The notes below the pieces were generated by a model, which had not been told where the DNA came from, ran no database searches, and worked only from the letters and a program-made list of their open reading frames with translations. The position numbers were made by a program, and so were the translations under genes. From Athripsodes cinereus (lineage: Eukaryota; Arthropoda; Insecta; Trichoptera; Leptoceridae): a stretch of DNA of 64,000 nucleotides. Below are positions 12,284 to 64,000 of this stretch, in pieces; within the stretch, counting starts at the first letter, position 1, and every line of letters begins with the position of its first letter. Where the stretch lies: assembly GCA_947579605.1 (NCBI GenBank), contig OX388325.1, forward strand, positions 15,247,572 through 15,311,571, written 5' to 3'.

Positions 12284-13401
12284 TATTGACGGTCCAGTTC
12301 CACACATCAACAAGTCCAAATTTTCGAAAATTTTGATTTAATTGATAATCCACACATAAATATTTGAGTCGGTTCGTATGTGCGTATGTCCTCAATGGAC
12401 TCTGAAATAAGGAAAGACAGAAGTAAAATAATACACTCTTTACGAGGTCTCATCTCCTGGGCAGGTTTAAGGCTAAAAACATTTTAAATATCTTATGTAT
12501 TGATAAAGATATTACAATTTTAATGAGATTCCCATACATTCGCTTGACAAAATTGCCAAGCGAATGTATGAAAATCCAATATTTATAGTCAAACATTTTT
12601 CATTGTATTGAATTAATTTCAAAATGGATGTAACAATAAATAAAACAATACTGAAACTAAATAATTAGGGACTGTTTACATAATGAAACATTGTGATTGC
12701 TAATGACAAAAAATCCTGAATTATGAGAATAAAAATTGCATATTTTTGACATTTTGAGCTATTTTCATAATGGAGGATATTATGAGACCATAGAAATCCA
12801 TACTGTAGAATAAGAATAGTAATATGTTCAACAATGGACGCAGGGAGGCTGACATGATGATGATGAATATGTAAAAAATCCATAAACAATGTTAATTGAT
12901 TTTTTGTATAAATAAATACAAAAGTACCTCGGTACTTAATATTTTTCTTTACTTTTCATGGCAAATCACTTGAAGATTTATGTAGGTACTACAAACTAAA
13001 AATACCAATTTTAACCCATGTATTTGCACGGTTTCTGTTTATTTAAACCCGAGCAATGCCGGGTTACAAAAGCTTGTTTATAAATAAACTCCACTTTATT
13101 AATTCCACAAATAAATAACTTAAAAAAAAAAGTTCCCTTTATATATTAATTATTAAGTTAATGAAAAAAATAATGTACCTATTTTCAATTCCACAAATAA
13201 ATATTTGGAATTGTTTAACTATTGAACGGAACAAAGGCAACATAATGCCTCTCACAGTGGGATTATTATATAGTATAATTCACTTTTTGTTATATTTTTA
13301 AAGCATAATATAAATATACCAAAATTACAAAAATGGCGATTTCTCGAATATAAGACATTTCGACTTGTTGATGTGTGGAACTGAAACGTCGATATAGTAG
13401 A
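12284..13401. mobile_element. Element bounded by 35-bp inverted repeats
   Basis: Left end ttccacacatcaacaagtcc and right end gacttgttgatgtgtggaac belong to inverted repeats of about 35 bp some 1.1 kb apart. No ORF was found inside, so it is a non-autonomous DNA transposon. It occupies much of the spacer between the TTK and CNTD1-like genes. Confidence 0.6.
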
Positions 13402-14298
13402 AAAAAATATTTATTTTTTGATTTCGTAAGTGTTTTGTTTTATTGCACATAAAGAATACACTCTACTCTGTTTTAGATCTAAATTTTTTCTTGTATATTA
13501 GAAACTGTATAATCAGTATTTTCAAAATCACCTGTGTCACGTTTCTAAAATATACAATGTTTCAGATTGAAGCGACAACCTGGTGATACAATTTGTATGA
13601 TTGTTAAATGAATCACATTTATTTGTATTATATTATGTTATACACTTATTTAATTGTACATAAATATGTTTATTTTATATTATAATTTACATTAATAATT
13701 AATGTCTTTGTAAATATTTTTAAAATATATGTAATTAAAATTTTAAATACATTTATACCCAATTAATCATATATGTATCAAATATTATTTTCAATAAAAG
13801 CAATAAAACCATTTAGTTTTTTTTTATTGTATCTTAATTGACACGTGGTATTGAGTATGTCATAAATAATAATGTAGGCCAACGCACTCAGCAAGGACCT
13901 GCAGTTTCCGTAGCCATACAGTATAAGACACAATGGTCCTGGCTGAGTCATGCTTTACTGAGAATGTCCATTAACAGTTGGACAAAACATCATCTTAAGT
14001 TCAATAAAATGTCGAGGAGATCAAAATATTTATCCTTTTTGTTTGTGCGAGAAAATTAAATAAAAATAATGTATTACTTTATGGAATTAAATAGAAAAAT
14101 AATAGATATAGTAAACATATTTTCAGTAGGTACCTACTTGTGTGTTGCAATACAACAAAAAAATTATTAATTAAAATTTTGAAAAAAATATTCCAAATTC
14201 AAAATTTCCTGAAAATATTTGACAGATGAATAATGTTCTTTTTAATTCAAACTGAAAAACTTGGTGCTAGAGTGAGTTGTGAATAAATATCTATAAAA

Positions 14299-17200
14299 AT
14301 GTCAAAAAACGAAAGTAATGAAGATCCTCAGCACGAAATACAGACTTGGGAAGACGATACATGTTCACATTTGTTACCGTATTGGAGAGAAATGTTTAAA
14401 GCACAATCATTATCTGATAATTACGATAGTAAACAAACTCCACCTTACAAAGCCATACAAACTAAAACTGTAGAGTTGATTTTCCACTTTTGCAATCTAT
14501 TGAAACAACCACTGCCTGTATATTTTCTTACTTTGGATATTTTTGATAATTTCTTAGCAAATCACATGTCCCATTTATGGAAAACAATTCAAAATTATCA
14601 CTCTGAAGTTGTGGAAGTTGAAAAAACAGGTATATTGCTCATTATTGAATTTATAATAAATAATTTACATATTTGCTTGTTTCATAGTTGTTTTATATCC
14701 ATATTTTAATATTATATTGTACCCTAGAGTCCCTGGCAAACAACAGGCCCGCTATTATTTCCCATTAGTTGAGGGTCCTGTAAAAGGCAACTAATGATAA
14801 AACTTCATATATAAAACATTTCACATCTTCAATTTATCAGTGATGAAGTATACTGCCAACCATTAAGAATATCTTTCCATTTATTAGCATGGAGAGGACA
14901 ACTAGCATGTTTATTACATACGGCTATTCTGTTGGTGAGATAGCCATGATATAGATGGATCATCACAATCTCTGCTGGTTTCTCAATTCTAAGGATCGTG
15001 ACCATCTGTCTTAGATTTTAAATCTGCCTCTAATTTTTAGTTCTTATTTCTGCCACTGTTGTGTTAGTGGTTGTTATATAGAGACATCTATGTATTATTT
15101 TTATAATTACTATGTTCACCTCCCCCTTCTAAAAACACTAACATATTTTCAATAATGAAATCCTTTACATGAATAATTTGGTGGTAAAAAAGTTATTTAT
15201 TTATTTAATAAATTTAAAGACAAATCTTTTTCTACTTTATTATTTCTATTGAGAGAGATGGTTTTCATGTTTGCGCATCTTCGTGTAGGTACATCATAGA
15301 CTTAATGTACTAGACTTGCAGCGCGGTACATTTTTTCATAATTTTTGTGTTCCAACAATAATAATATTATGTTGTTTCACTCCATATCAAATTAAATTTA
15401 ATTAATTAATTAAACTGGGGTCATGGTGGTCACGATCCTCAGCATTGAGGGACCGACTTAGAAGAAGAAGAAGAATTAATTAAACTTACCCTCTGTTGGT
15501 GATGTGAGAAGAGAAAATTCTCCAAAGAAATTTCTCGAGAACGAGAAATTTCTCCTCTGATGGAAGAGAAATTTCTCTCCATAATTTTTCTTAGTGGTAT
15601 TATGACCTTTCGCCCAGTTACACTTCGCAGCCAACCTGATTGATTCAAAAATTTGTGGGGCTGATTAAGGCCCAAATAAGAGGTTATTAACACTTTTTTC
15701 GATGTACGTACCTGCAATTTTTTTTTAACTTAAATATGGGCATGTGGGGTGTCAATCAAGATTTTTCATCAGTTACTAGCACTTTATTCTATGTAGGTAC
15801 CTAACTTTTTTTTGTTTCCATAATTAATTGTAGCCATATTGGTGATAAATTTTCTCAACATTTGTACATTGTTATTGATTGATTGAATAAAGTATTTATT
15901 ATTATTATACTGTTAAATAAAAAATAAAAAAAATTCTCCGAAAATTCTCTACTTCGAGAAATTTACCGAGAAATTTCTCGAAAAATTATTTCTTGAGAAT
16001 TCCACAACACTACCCTCTGTACATTGAATTGTATAACTGTTATTTTTATGACACTATTTTATTTTGTAATATTGTAACCAATGTACAGTGAAGAATAAAA
16101 TAAATAAAAAATAAAATAGATATTTGAGGATTAATAATTATTATGCATCTGCAGCTGACAATGAAATAGCAACAATCTACAAGCTATTAGTTCCTTCCAG
16201 TTTTACATTTATTGAAAGAGTTCGAAAAGTGACTGAGACGAATGTATGGGATGTGCAAGGTGCCTTTCAGAGTGGTAGAGGGTGTGTGGACCAGATCTTC
16301 TCCTTGCGAATGGTGACAGAGAAGCTCCTGGAGAAACACCAGAAGCTTTTCTGTGCGTTTGTTGATCTAGAAAAGGCTTATGATAGAGTAGATCGTGAGA
16401 AAATGTGGCAAGTACTATCAATGTGTGGGGTGGGTAGTCGGCTAATTCGCGCCATTGCGTCCCTATATACAGGAAGTTCTTTGTGTGTTAGAGTGAACAA
16501 TAACCTGTCGGAATGGTTCACATTGACAAAAGGAGTAAAACAAGGGTGCGTGATGTCGCCATGGCTTTTTAACCTATACATTGATTATTGTATTCGTCCA
16601 TTGAAAGAACTGAATGTAGGTGTTGATATGAATGGGATGAATGTAAGAGCGTTAATGTTTGCCGATGATTTGGTATTGATGGCTGAAAGTGAAAGTGATC
16701 TACAGCGAATGATGACGTGTGTTTATGAAAATTGTGCGATTAATGGATTGAGAATGAATGCAAAAAAGACAAAAATCATGGTGTTTGAAAGAGGAAGTGA
16801 GAGAACAGTATGCCAGGTAATGATTGACAACGAAGTGTTAGAGCAAGTTGACGAATGTGTGTACTTAGGTAGTTTGTTCACGAGAGATGGGAAGTGTGAA
16901 AGCGATATTGAAAGGAGAAAAGTTGCTGGCAATAAGGTAAATGGTGCAATCCGACCAATAATTGCAAATAGAAACATATCCACCACAGCTAAAAGGTTGG
17001 TGCACTCTGCTATCTTAGTGCCAACACTTATGTATGCAAGTGAGACGTGGACATGGTTAAAAAAGGATGAAAGTGGCATAAATGCAGTGGAAATGAGATC
17101 GTTGAGAAGGATGTGTGGCAAGAGTCTGAGAGATCGTGTGCGTAACAGTGATATACGAAAGGAATGTGGAATGAAGGTTGGTGTAATAACAAAGATGAAT

Positions 17201-19655
17201 GTAAATAAGTTAAGATGGTTTGGGCACGTGGAAAGAATGAATGAGGACAGAATGACTAAGAAGATATATTTGGCTGAGAGGAATGGTGCTCGGAGACGCG
17301 GACGTCCGAGGATTAAATGGCAAGATCATTTAAATCAAATCCTACAGGACGGTCACGTGTTGAGCACATTGAACAGGAGAGCATGCATGAGGAATTGTAT
17401 GACAGTGACGGAAGCGAAAGATGTATGCAAGGATAGAAGGAAGTGGCGCTCGATCCTTTCTGCCTACCCCGCGAGGGAAGCGGCGTGATGGTATGTATGT
17501 ATGTATGTACAGTTTTACATTTAAACTATTCGGCCAAATACCGAATAATAGACTAAATATTTGGTATTTGGCCGAATAGTAAAAATGTTGACGCATAGGC
17601 AGAATACCGAATAGTTGCCAAATATTTGTTGCATCTCTAGTATTTAGTACTTTTACAGTGACATTATATATCACGAGCCGACTTTCAAGAACTTCCAATC
17701 TCATCATCTGGCTAAGATAGTGTAATGTATTTTGTATTTATTAGAATTGGAGAGTTACTGGGAAGTAATGTGTGATCACATCCGAGGCCAACTGCTCCTG
17801 AGAGTGCTTTCCTGTCTACAGCTAGCCTCCAAGGTGGTGTACTCTTCATACCAATTCACCACACAGGAGGTCAAGGATCTACTCCGTTCATATCAACAAC
17901 AGTACGATCTTAAGGATATCATCAAGTCGGAGTTCAGAGTATTTAAGACATTGAGTGAGTCTCTTTCATTTTATTTATTCTTATTCAGCTGTATCAGTGG
18001 GGCTAGTCAAAACACATTTAAAAGTTACGTTTTCGTTCAAATGCGAACGACGTTGCGAGAATGCGTCAATTTTCGTAGCTAAAATACACAAGTAGCTCTG
18101 AAAATTGACGCGTTCTCGGAACCTCATCTTGTTTGAACGCAAACGTCACGCTTAAATGTGTTTTGACTAGGCCTACAGGTCTTGGAAATATGTATCTCCT
18201 GTGATCTTCCACTCCCTATATCCCTGTTTTATTTATAATAACCATATTATATTTTCTTGTTATGTTTTTGTTTTTCATTGCTTTTTGTTATTTATGTTGA
18301 TTGTTTTTGTTTTAAGTGTGTTATGTATTTTTATTGTTCTATCATCATCGCCCTCAACGCTCCTTTCGGGAGCACAGGGCAGAAACCAGCCTCCTCCATT
18401 CATAGCGTCTCTGCGCCAATTGTGTCACCTCTTCCCACGGAAAGAAGAATAAGTATGTTCATAGGGTTCGTCGGTAGCCTGGAGGTAGAGTCCCGGCCTC
18501 GTGAACATGGGATCCGTGGTTCAATACTAGGTGCCGGCAGATTCCCCTTTCACGACACAAGCTTTTAGTAGCTTACTGTGTAAGGTGTATAAGGTTGTAT
18601 TTGGGTTTATAACAAAAACCCAGATATATCTTTTTAAAAAAAAAAAAATTAGACATATAGTTAGTCCATTGACTATCGCACTCGCTGGTAATATAATGAT
18701 GGTATAACATAGAAAGAGATAGATGTCATAAACCTTCAGTTTTCTGATATTACAGATTTCAAGCTGCCAAGATCCAGCTCCTTGGAATGTCTAGAATTAC
18801 TGATAATACAATGCTGCCCTCCACATACGCATGACTCTATACATCAGGTGGCTGTGAACGTACTCAAGTTCTGTTATCTGCAACCACGCATACTGCACAA
18901 GTACATAATTATACTTGTTTATTTTTACTTATTTTTTAAGATGAAACACAATATGTAGTTATTCCACAATTGACTTTATTAATTTTTGCGAGCCGGCTTT
19001 CAAGAACTTCCGCTCTTATCGTTAGGCAAAAGTAAAGTGAAGCTTCATTACATTGCACACACATAGACACGCTCCTAATGACTTCAGAGATGCAGAACCG
19101 TCGGACATTGCTCTTTGTTTTAATTAAACATTGAATATTTAAAAATATTTTGACAATTAATTCTTTTGTGCGATTAAATACATACATATTGTGTATGGGT
19201 AAAAGGAATGGTGCTTAGAGATGTGGCCATCCAAAGACTAAATAGCAAGATCATTTAAACCAGATCCTTCAGGACCGAAAATTGTTGAGCACATTGAATA
19301 GGAAAGGGCGCATGTGGATTTGTATATTAGTAACGGAGCGAAAAGTATATATAAGGATAGGAGTGAGACTCAACCACTACTGACGTACATTTGATAACAA
19401 TTCTTAACATTAGAATCAGACGTCTGCCCTTCAGAAGGATGTATCTCCAATTTAAATGTAAAATTTTCATTTTTCAGATTGTGTGCTGTTCGCCAGTCAT
19501 CATTGATGTCTGCGTGCTGCGTTCTAGCCTCCAGTTTTCTGCAGAGGGCCTCCAATACCGCAACACTACAGCGCTCGATTGCGCACATCACTGGAGTACC
19601 CACGCACATGTTAATATCTAACACGAACATTATACTTGACACTATATTCAAGTGA
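14299..19655 (+). CDS. CNTD1: Cyclin-box protein, CNTD1-like, 4 exons, 287 aa
   Basis: Exons 14299-14629, 17745-17954, 18756-18900 and 19478-19655 (stop TGA at 19653-19655) join in phase with GT-AG introns. They give 287 residues, slightly shorter than vertebrate CNTD1 (about 330). The start is the first ATG after a stop-containing leader. The protein has an N-terminal cyclin-box look: helices around TVELIFHFCNLLKQPLPVYF, then QLLLRVLSCLQLASKVV (the Leu-Ala-Ser-Lys core of cyclin boxes) and SEFRVFKTL, followed by a helical C-terminal part with FLQRASNTATLQRS. CNTD1 and worm COSA-1 promote meiotic crossover designation. The assignment rests on recalled family pattern, not on alignment; another divergent cyclin is the alternative. 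Intron 1 holds a LINE copy, intron 2 a fold-back MITE and a SINE. The gene follows the TTK gene on the same strand after 2.8 kb. Confidence 0.72.
14730..14960. repeat. Dispersed 245-bp repeat, reverse copy
   Basis: Opposite orientation to 46545-46790: gtccctggcaaacaac, agggtcctgtaaaaggcaac, atcagtgatgaagtatactg and ctgttggtgagatagcca, diverged. In intron 1 of the CNTD1-like gene. Confidence 0.65.
16124..17515 (+). mobile_element. 5'-truncated non-LTR retrotransposon (RTE-like reverse transcriptase) with (GTAT)n tail
   Basis: An open frame of 454 codons (16124-17488) encodes a reverse transcriptase missing its endonuclease and first motifs. Visible motifs are FQSGRGCVDQIF, FVDLEKAYDRVDR, GVKQGCVMSPWLFNLYID and the catalytic FADDLVLM (FADD in place of YADD), followed by the C-terminal signature [11 protein letters not shown] and RRRGRPRIKWQDHLNQ. 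The stop is followed by a GTAT microsatellite tail, the kind of 3' end seen in RTE-type LINEs. The frame is intact, so insertion is probably fairly recent. It lies in intron 1 of the CNTD1-like gene, in the sense direction. Exact clade is not certain. Confidence 0.88.
17999..18173. mobile_element. Fold-back MITE in the CNTD1-like intron 2
   Basis: Inverted arms of about 80 bp (ggctagtcaaaacacattta ... and its counterpart ending ttttgactaggcc) with a short central spacer. It starts about 45 bp after the exon ending at 17954. Confidence 0.75.
18463..18650 (+). mobile_element. tRNA-derived SINE, family A
   Basis: The head resembles a tRNA with polymerase III boxes: A-box-like tagcctggagg and B-box-like ggttcaatact, then a tRNA-unrelated body (ccctttcacgacacaagctttta, tataaggttgtatttgggtt) and a poly(A) tail. 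Same family as 36238-36418 (plus) and 8600-8738 (minus). Lies in intron 2 of the CNTD1-like gene. Confidence 0.8.
19195..19375 (+). mobile_element. RTE-like LINE 3' fragment, degraded
   Basis: About 180 bp resembling the 17270-17460 part of the intact copy (ERNGA..., QDHLNQ..., DGHVLSTLNR equivalents) with many substitutions and stops. It sits in intron 3 of the CNTD1-like gene. Confidence 0.65.
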
Positions 19656-19898
19656 ATAATCCACCGTGCGAGAGAAACAAATGTTGATTGTGATATTGGT
19701 TTTAGATTTAAGTTTTATTTATTCGCGCACGTGTGTATTTTTAAAGTTACGTTTAAATTAAGTTTTGTTAAAGCAGAGAATAAAATAATTTCTAAATCAC
19801 TTTTTTACTTGTCTCCACACACACTAGTTTATTTACTAAAAACAGAAGTCATTATAAGAGTATTATCCATGTAAAGTATATACCCATTTACTTATATA

Positions 19899-20147
19899 AC
19901 GGGCTGTTTCACCACCTCTGGATAAAGTTCTAGATTACTATCCTTAGGATAAATTTATCTAGAAGATAAACTGAAGCGAGCCTTTCACCACCTACAGATT
20001 TCTTACGGATTGTTATCCGCCAGATAGCAGTGGCAACGTTGGAATTTCATGCGTTTGTTGCATGAATGTATGCACGTAGGTAGGAATATATCGTGCGTTG
20101 CCTAGGAACATATCTAGGCTTTATCCAGAGGTGGTGAAACAGCCCGT
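19899..20147. mobile_element. TA-flanked MITE
   Basis: Perfect 29-bp inverted ends (ACGGGCTGTTTCACCACCTC...) with TA on both sides. 249 bp. An internal degenerate copy of the end (gcctttcaccacctacagat) lies at about 19980-20000. It lies 244 bp after the CNTD1-like stop codon. Confidence 0.85.
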
Positions 20148-20154
20148 TAGTGGT

Positions 20155-20268
20155 GTTAGTTGGAAAAGATCACGCTTTTACAATAAACTCACCCTCTGTT
20201 TATTAATTGTACTTAATTTGAATGTATTTTGTATTGTGACCAATGTCCAATAAATAAATAAAATAATT
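20155..20268 (+). mobile_element. LINE 3'-end fragment (jockey-like family)
   Basis: Same 3' block (gttggaaaagatcacgc, aataaactcaccctctgt, accaatgtccaataaataaat). It directly abuts the TA-flanked MITE ending at 20147, suggesting that the MITE landed in or beside the LINE tail. Confidence 0.65.
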
Positions 20269-20334
20269 AATTTACTGAATAACAACCAAATGTCTCTTCT
20301 TCTAATTAGCCTATTCTTATCCAATGTTGGAAGC

Positions 20335-20600
20335 AGGTTCTTTCCAATTCTTTATGTTTTCTGATCCTGAGTATGTAACATAACATAACATGTGTAGACG
20401 ATCTAGTCCCAAACTAAGATATGAATCTTGTATATGGGTACTAATGCGATGATACACATACAATGCACTAAACACACACACATGTAACACCCAGACCCAG
20501 GACAATTTGAAAAAGGTCATTCCCTGGCTGAGAAACAAACCTGCAACCTCATCACTCAAAGGCAAGAGCGTTAACTCCACGCCACACCGGCCGCCATCAC
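20335..20600 (-). mobile_element. tRNA-derived SINE, family B
   Basis: Reverse-complement copy of the 50626-50895 element: the plus strand ends in aacctgcaacctcatcactc and gccacaccggccgcc, corresponding to the SINE head, and starts with the body end (gatctagtcccaaac). Lies between the CNTD1-like gene and alpha-spectrin. Confidence 0.75.
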
Positions 20601-20673
20601 ACCATCATATAATTTTTCCACAAGTAAGGTAGCCAGTAACCTAACCGCAGCACATAATAAACGGGCTATTTAT

Positions 20674-20920
20674 CGATGGCTAACTGGACAAATATTGTAT
20701 ATCCACTTTTTATAGTTTTGAGAAAACTCGACATGAAAGTTTGAATAGATTAATATTTGAGTCTAATATGCATTTTTTAATTGATCATATCTCGGTTTGT
20801 ATTGCGTGTGGATCAACTATATTTTCAAATATCAAAGACAATGTCACGTTTTACAAAATGTGTATCATAACTCAATTTTACCAAAAAGTGGACTTACAAT
20901 ATTTGTCCGGTTAGCCATCG
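20674..20920. mobile_element. MITE with TTAT flanks
   Basis: Ends CGATGGCTAACTGGACAAAT and its near-perfect reverse complement, each flanked by TTAT. 247 bp with no coding capacity, between the CNTD1-like and spectrin genes. Superfamily not assigned. Confidence 0.75.
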
Positions 20921-20999
20921 TTATCTTCTTTTTGTCAATGACAATTAAGGAACTCAAGATGGATAATTTCTTTTTAGATATTTTAGCTAACTGAAATAT

Positions 21000-23943
21000 T
21001 AAAAAAGGATAATTTAGTTAACAAGTTAGTAAATAAAACAACAGTTAATATTCTAAGTTGAAATTTATTATCGAAGACAAAAAATTGATATAAAATAATA
21101 TAAAGCAATAAAATGTCAAAACACTGCGTCAAAAGAATAAACTGCAACTTTTATTTAATGTTATATTGTGTGATATAATAATAACTTTTATTTTTTTCTT
21201 ACTTCATTATAAACGTAACCGTCTTTCAATCTCATGACACGAGAGTAAGCGAGTAAGGTAGTTGAGTGTTTTTCGTACGATCACGAAATTGCATAAACGG
21301 ACACGTTTATAGAAGAAATTAATAGAAAAATGAATACAAGAAATCTGAACTTGTTTTTTTTTATAGAACTATATTTTTAAATGCTGAATTTAAATGTCAC
21401 TAATATATAAATACGTATTATCACGGCATTTTCCACAACCGGGGTAGCCAGTGGAATAACTGCAGGTAAAAAACTAAAAGTCAAAAATATATTTTTATAA
21501 AACAGATACTCAAATGTATTGAATTTTAGAAACCATTGCACACAATATATATAAAAATATTTTAAAATGCAAAAATATAATAAATATATTATTTAGTCAG
21601 GTGAAGATATTGATAAAATATATTTAAATGCTGAGTGCGGCCTTACTTTCTACAACACAATCCACACTGAAACTGCGAATGAACGCACAAACGTTATTTT
21701 TCTCCATTCCTCTATTAATAAATATAAAGAAAGACATAAAACAATTGATAAATTTTAATTTATCGACTGACGGTTCTGCGTGGATGTTCGTTATAACAAG
21801 TGATTCAGTAACATCGCCAGATATTACATTTCATTTTAATTTCTTATGAAACTATTGTTTTTGTAGTTAAATTTAGTTTTTTATGTATGATGTACATAAA
21901 TACTCAACAGATGTCAAACATTTGTCGAATTGGTGAATGCACTATGGGAAAGTGCACTTAAACCAGCCTAAGCCGATTTGTAAGCATCAGGACACCTTTC
22001 CTGTTTTCTATACTAAAAGGAGTTTGTAGAATCTGCTGCATGTGCAGATAAGCAGGTGTCTTGAATAGTAATATTAAGATTGAGTTTTTTAATGTATTCT
22101 TTCAATATATTGACAAAGAGATAAAGAAAAAAACAACTTTTCATTCCTTCATAGCCTCAATCTGGATGCACCTATTCATGACAAATAAAATTAAAAATTA
22201 CACATCCATTTGGACACACATTGTTTACGAATAAAGGATTTTGTTTCATTCAATAAATATTTCTCTCATAATCTTTAAATTTAACAAGCATTTTAATAAT
22301 AATAAATAGTATCTGTACTTAAAAACATATCTAATGTAACAGCCCAACTTCTATACTAAAATAACTAAATTTATTGTTTTATTAAATGAATGATTGTTGC
22401 CACTAAATGAACATCTGTTGCTCATAAGTATTTTTTATTGCTCATAAATAAAGTAAGAAAGACGGGCTCAAACAATAAGTCCGTTTTATGTCTTAAGCAG
22501 TTTTTATTTTTTACAAATGTTTAATTATAATGTAATGAATAAACGTTTGTTGCTACCATATAAATTTATGTAACTGATAAATGAAATTCTGTTGCTGCTA
22601 AATGAATATCTGTTGCTAATAACACAAATGTTTGTTGTTACTACTAAACAAATATCATCACACAAGATAATGTTTAAAATTTGATATTGTTTTTTGTTAC
22701 CGAGAAGTTGGACTGAACATATACAATAGCATTACAATTTATTTCTTATACTCTATAATATTTTTCTTACACCTAAATCAACACCAATTATAATAATCAG
22801 ATAGCATTGTGAAATGCAGAGTAGGAGAAGGCGATCTGGTGACAACTAATATTTTATAGAAGAATGAATGCCCACTTTAGCTAGCACATTGAAGAAATGT
22901 AAAATAGATAAAACTACAATTTTTTTTCTTGGCGAATATGTCAAATTTCACAGTTAAACTCATTTTTCCTTTGAAAGATGAATCTGGGATTGAAATGAAC
23001 TCAAATTCGCCCAAAACAACCTCACAGTACTACAGTAAGTAGCAAGGTGAATTTAGTCAGAAGCACGTGGAATCGAACCTGGCAACTCTAGATAGAAAGT
23101 CCAATACTGAACCATCGGTCTACCAATCATCATTTGAATGAAAAACTGCATGATGGCAAATTTCACAAATTGTTTCTGGTGTTTTCAATATGGACAAATT
23201 GAAAAGTATTTTCAAAATTTGGAGTTATTAAAATGTTGACAATTTGAGTTTAACATATTTAAGTGAATATACAAACTCGTCGATACCAATATACCATCGG
23301 CGTAGTAATCGCACTCAAATAATTTTTGAGCGACGTACTACGCTTCAGAGCATAAAAATCGACGAGCAGATTCACTGGACGACATCCTAAGCCACATTTT
23401 TAAATATTTTTTAAGATATATTATACAAAATAAAATTAAAATATAATGTAGTCAAAAGGGTGATTAAAAAAAAATTGTTCTGTATTGAAAAAGGCGATTA
23501 CAGATATAAAAAATATTTGTAAAATACATAAAACTTAGTCATTACATATACTTTAAGTTATCCAGTATTCCCTAAGATGATTTAGATACCTGTCTTTCGC
23601 AACACAGTATTCCTACAACGTCATAAAAAATTCCTACAACGTCATATGAGACGACTCAATTGGCATTGTCAAGACGCTATGATGAATGGAGGAGACCACG
23701 CTCCCGGAAGGAGTCGACAATCCATTTGTTACTCTGTCTACTTGGCTAAGGACGAGGTGTAAGAGAAAAGATAGATTAGATTACAATCCTGGATAACCTA
23801 AAGTATACACATATTGTCGAAAAACTGTTAATATTTATGTGCCAAAAGTAGGAATGATTGAAAAAAGTGGAAATTTTATCAGTAAACTGCATTTGCGATG
23901 AGAATACAAGAAGCATAGTATTAATATTAATTAGCGCATGTAA
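21000..23943. other. Spacer and probable 3' UTR side of alpha-spectrin
   Basis: No ORF of interest. Around 22380-22670 the motif tgttgct recurs irregularly with aaatgaa spacers. A tRNA-like minus-strand SINE remnant is near 23060-23130 (gaatcgaacctggcaactct). TTTATT (AATAAA on the minus strand) occurs several times, so the poly(A) site cannot be fixed. Confidence 0.5.
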
Positions 23944-63698
<39,755 letters not shown>

Positions 63699-64000
63699 CT
63701 GAAAACAATAAAATAAGTGTCGGTTATTAGGAAGATTATGCGAAACTTATTTAATAATTTTTGAATGCATATCTTAAGTTGGATTTTCACTTTTAGAGTA
63801 CACTCGAAACGTAAAAATGATACATGTAATGAAAATCTTCCATTCGTATTGACTCAGATAATACTGTAAAGTCAACACAGATAATTTATAATTCAAAACA
63901 GCAACAAACAAGTAATTGCAACTATCTTGATGCAACCAAAAAAAAAAAACAAATAGTGTTATTTTTACAATCACTTAATTTTTACCACTCTAGGTGACAA
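63699..64000. other. Alpha-spectrin intron at the right edge
   Basis: Begins on the minus strand with the acceptor of exon 63528-63698 (ttttcag). No further exon is visible before the window ends, so the N-terminal spectrin exons lie beyond. Confidence 0.8.

Overview
The window looks like AT-rich nuclear DNA of an arthropod, most likely an insect. Three genes with canonical GT-AG introns are present, and their predicted proteins resemble insect orthologues. Introns and spacers are full of transposon remnants. I could not fix the order. Lepidoptera is possible, but this is only an impression from the repeat landscape.

Layout. On the + strand, positions 705-11459 carry the last six exons of a dual-specificity kinase of the TTK/MPS1 family (spindle-checkpoint kinase). 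Its N-terminal exons lie off the left edge or were not recognised. Also on the + strand, 14299-19655 carries a four-exon gene for a 287-residue cyclin-box protein that I read as CNTD1-like (meiotic crossover factor family). Tail-to-tail with it on the minus strand, 63698 down to 23944 carries 33 constitutive exons of alpha-spectrin, encoding 2119 residues to the stop codon. Roughly the first 300 residues lie beyond the right edge. Every splice junction was checked for phase; all are in frame and one donor is GC. The SH3 domain of spectrin is split by a 9-kb intron, and inside that intron, on the same strand, sits an intronless 207-codon ORF for a putative secreted protein (43085-43708). A 45-nt in-frame cassette exon with good splice sites lies between the exons ending at 38387 and starting at 35146.

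Mobile DNA. A 5'-truncated non-LTR retrotransposon with reverse transcriptase and a (GTAT)n tail lies in intron 1 of the CNTD1-like gene, and several 3' fragments of related elements are scattered around. Three inverted-repeat pairs carry hammerhead-ribozyme-like cores (CTGANGA...GAAA). One of them encloses a Penelope-type endonuclease remnant, so I read them as termini of Penelope-like elements. There are also tRNA-derived SINEs of two families, hAT-type MITEs with 8-bp target duplications, TA- and TAA-flanked MITEs including one nested pair, an LTR-like block with internal minisatellite, and several unnamed dispersed repeats.

The three main genes have no obvious joint role: a mitotic kinase, a meiotic cyclin-like protein, and a membrane-skeleton protein. 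The most interesting observations are the nested secreted-protein ORF, the spectrin cassette exon, the hammerhead-like motifs in fold-back elements, and the nested MITE pair.
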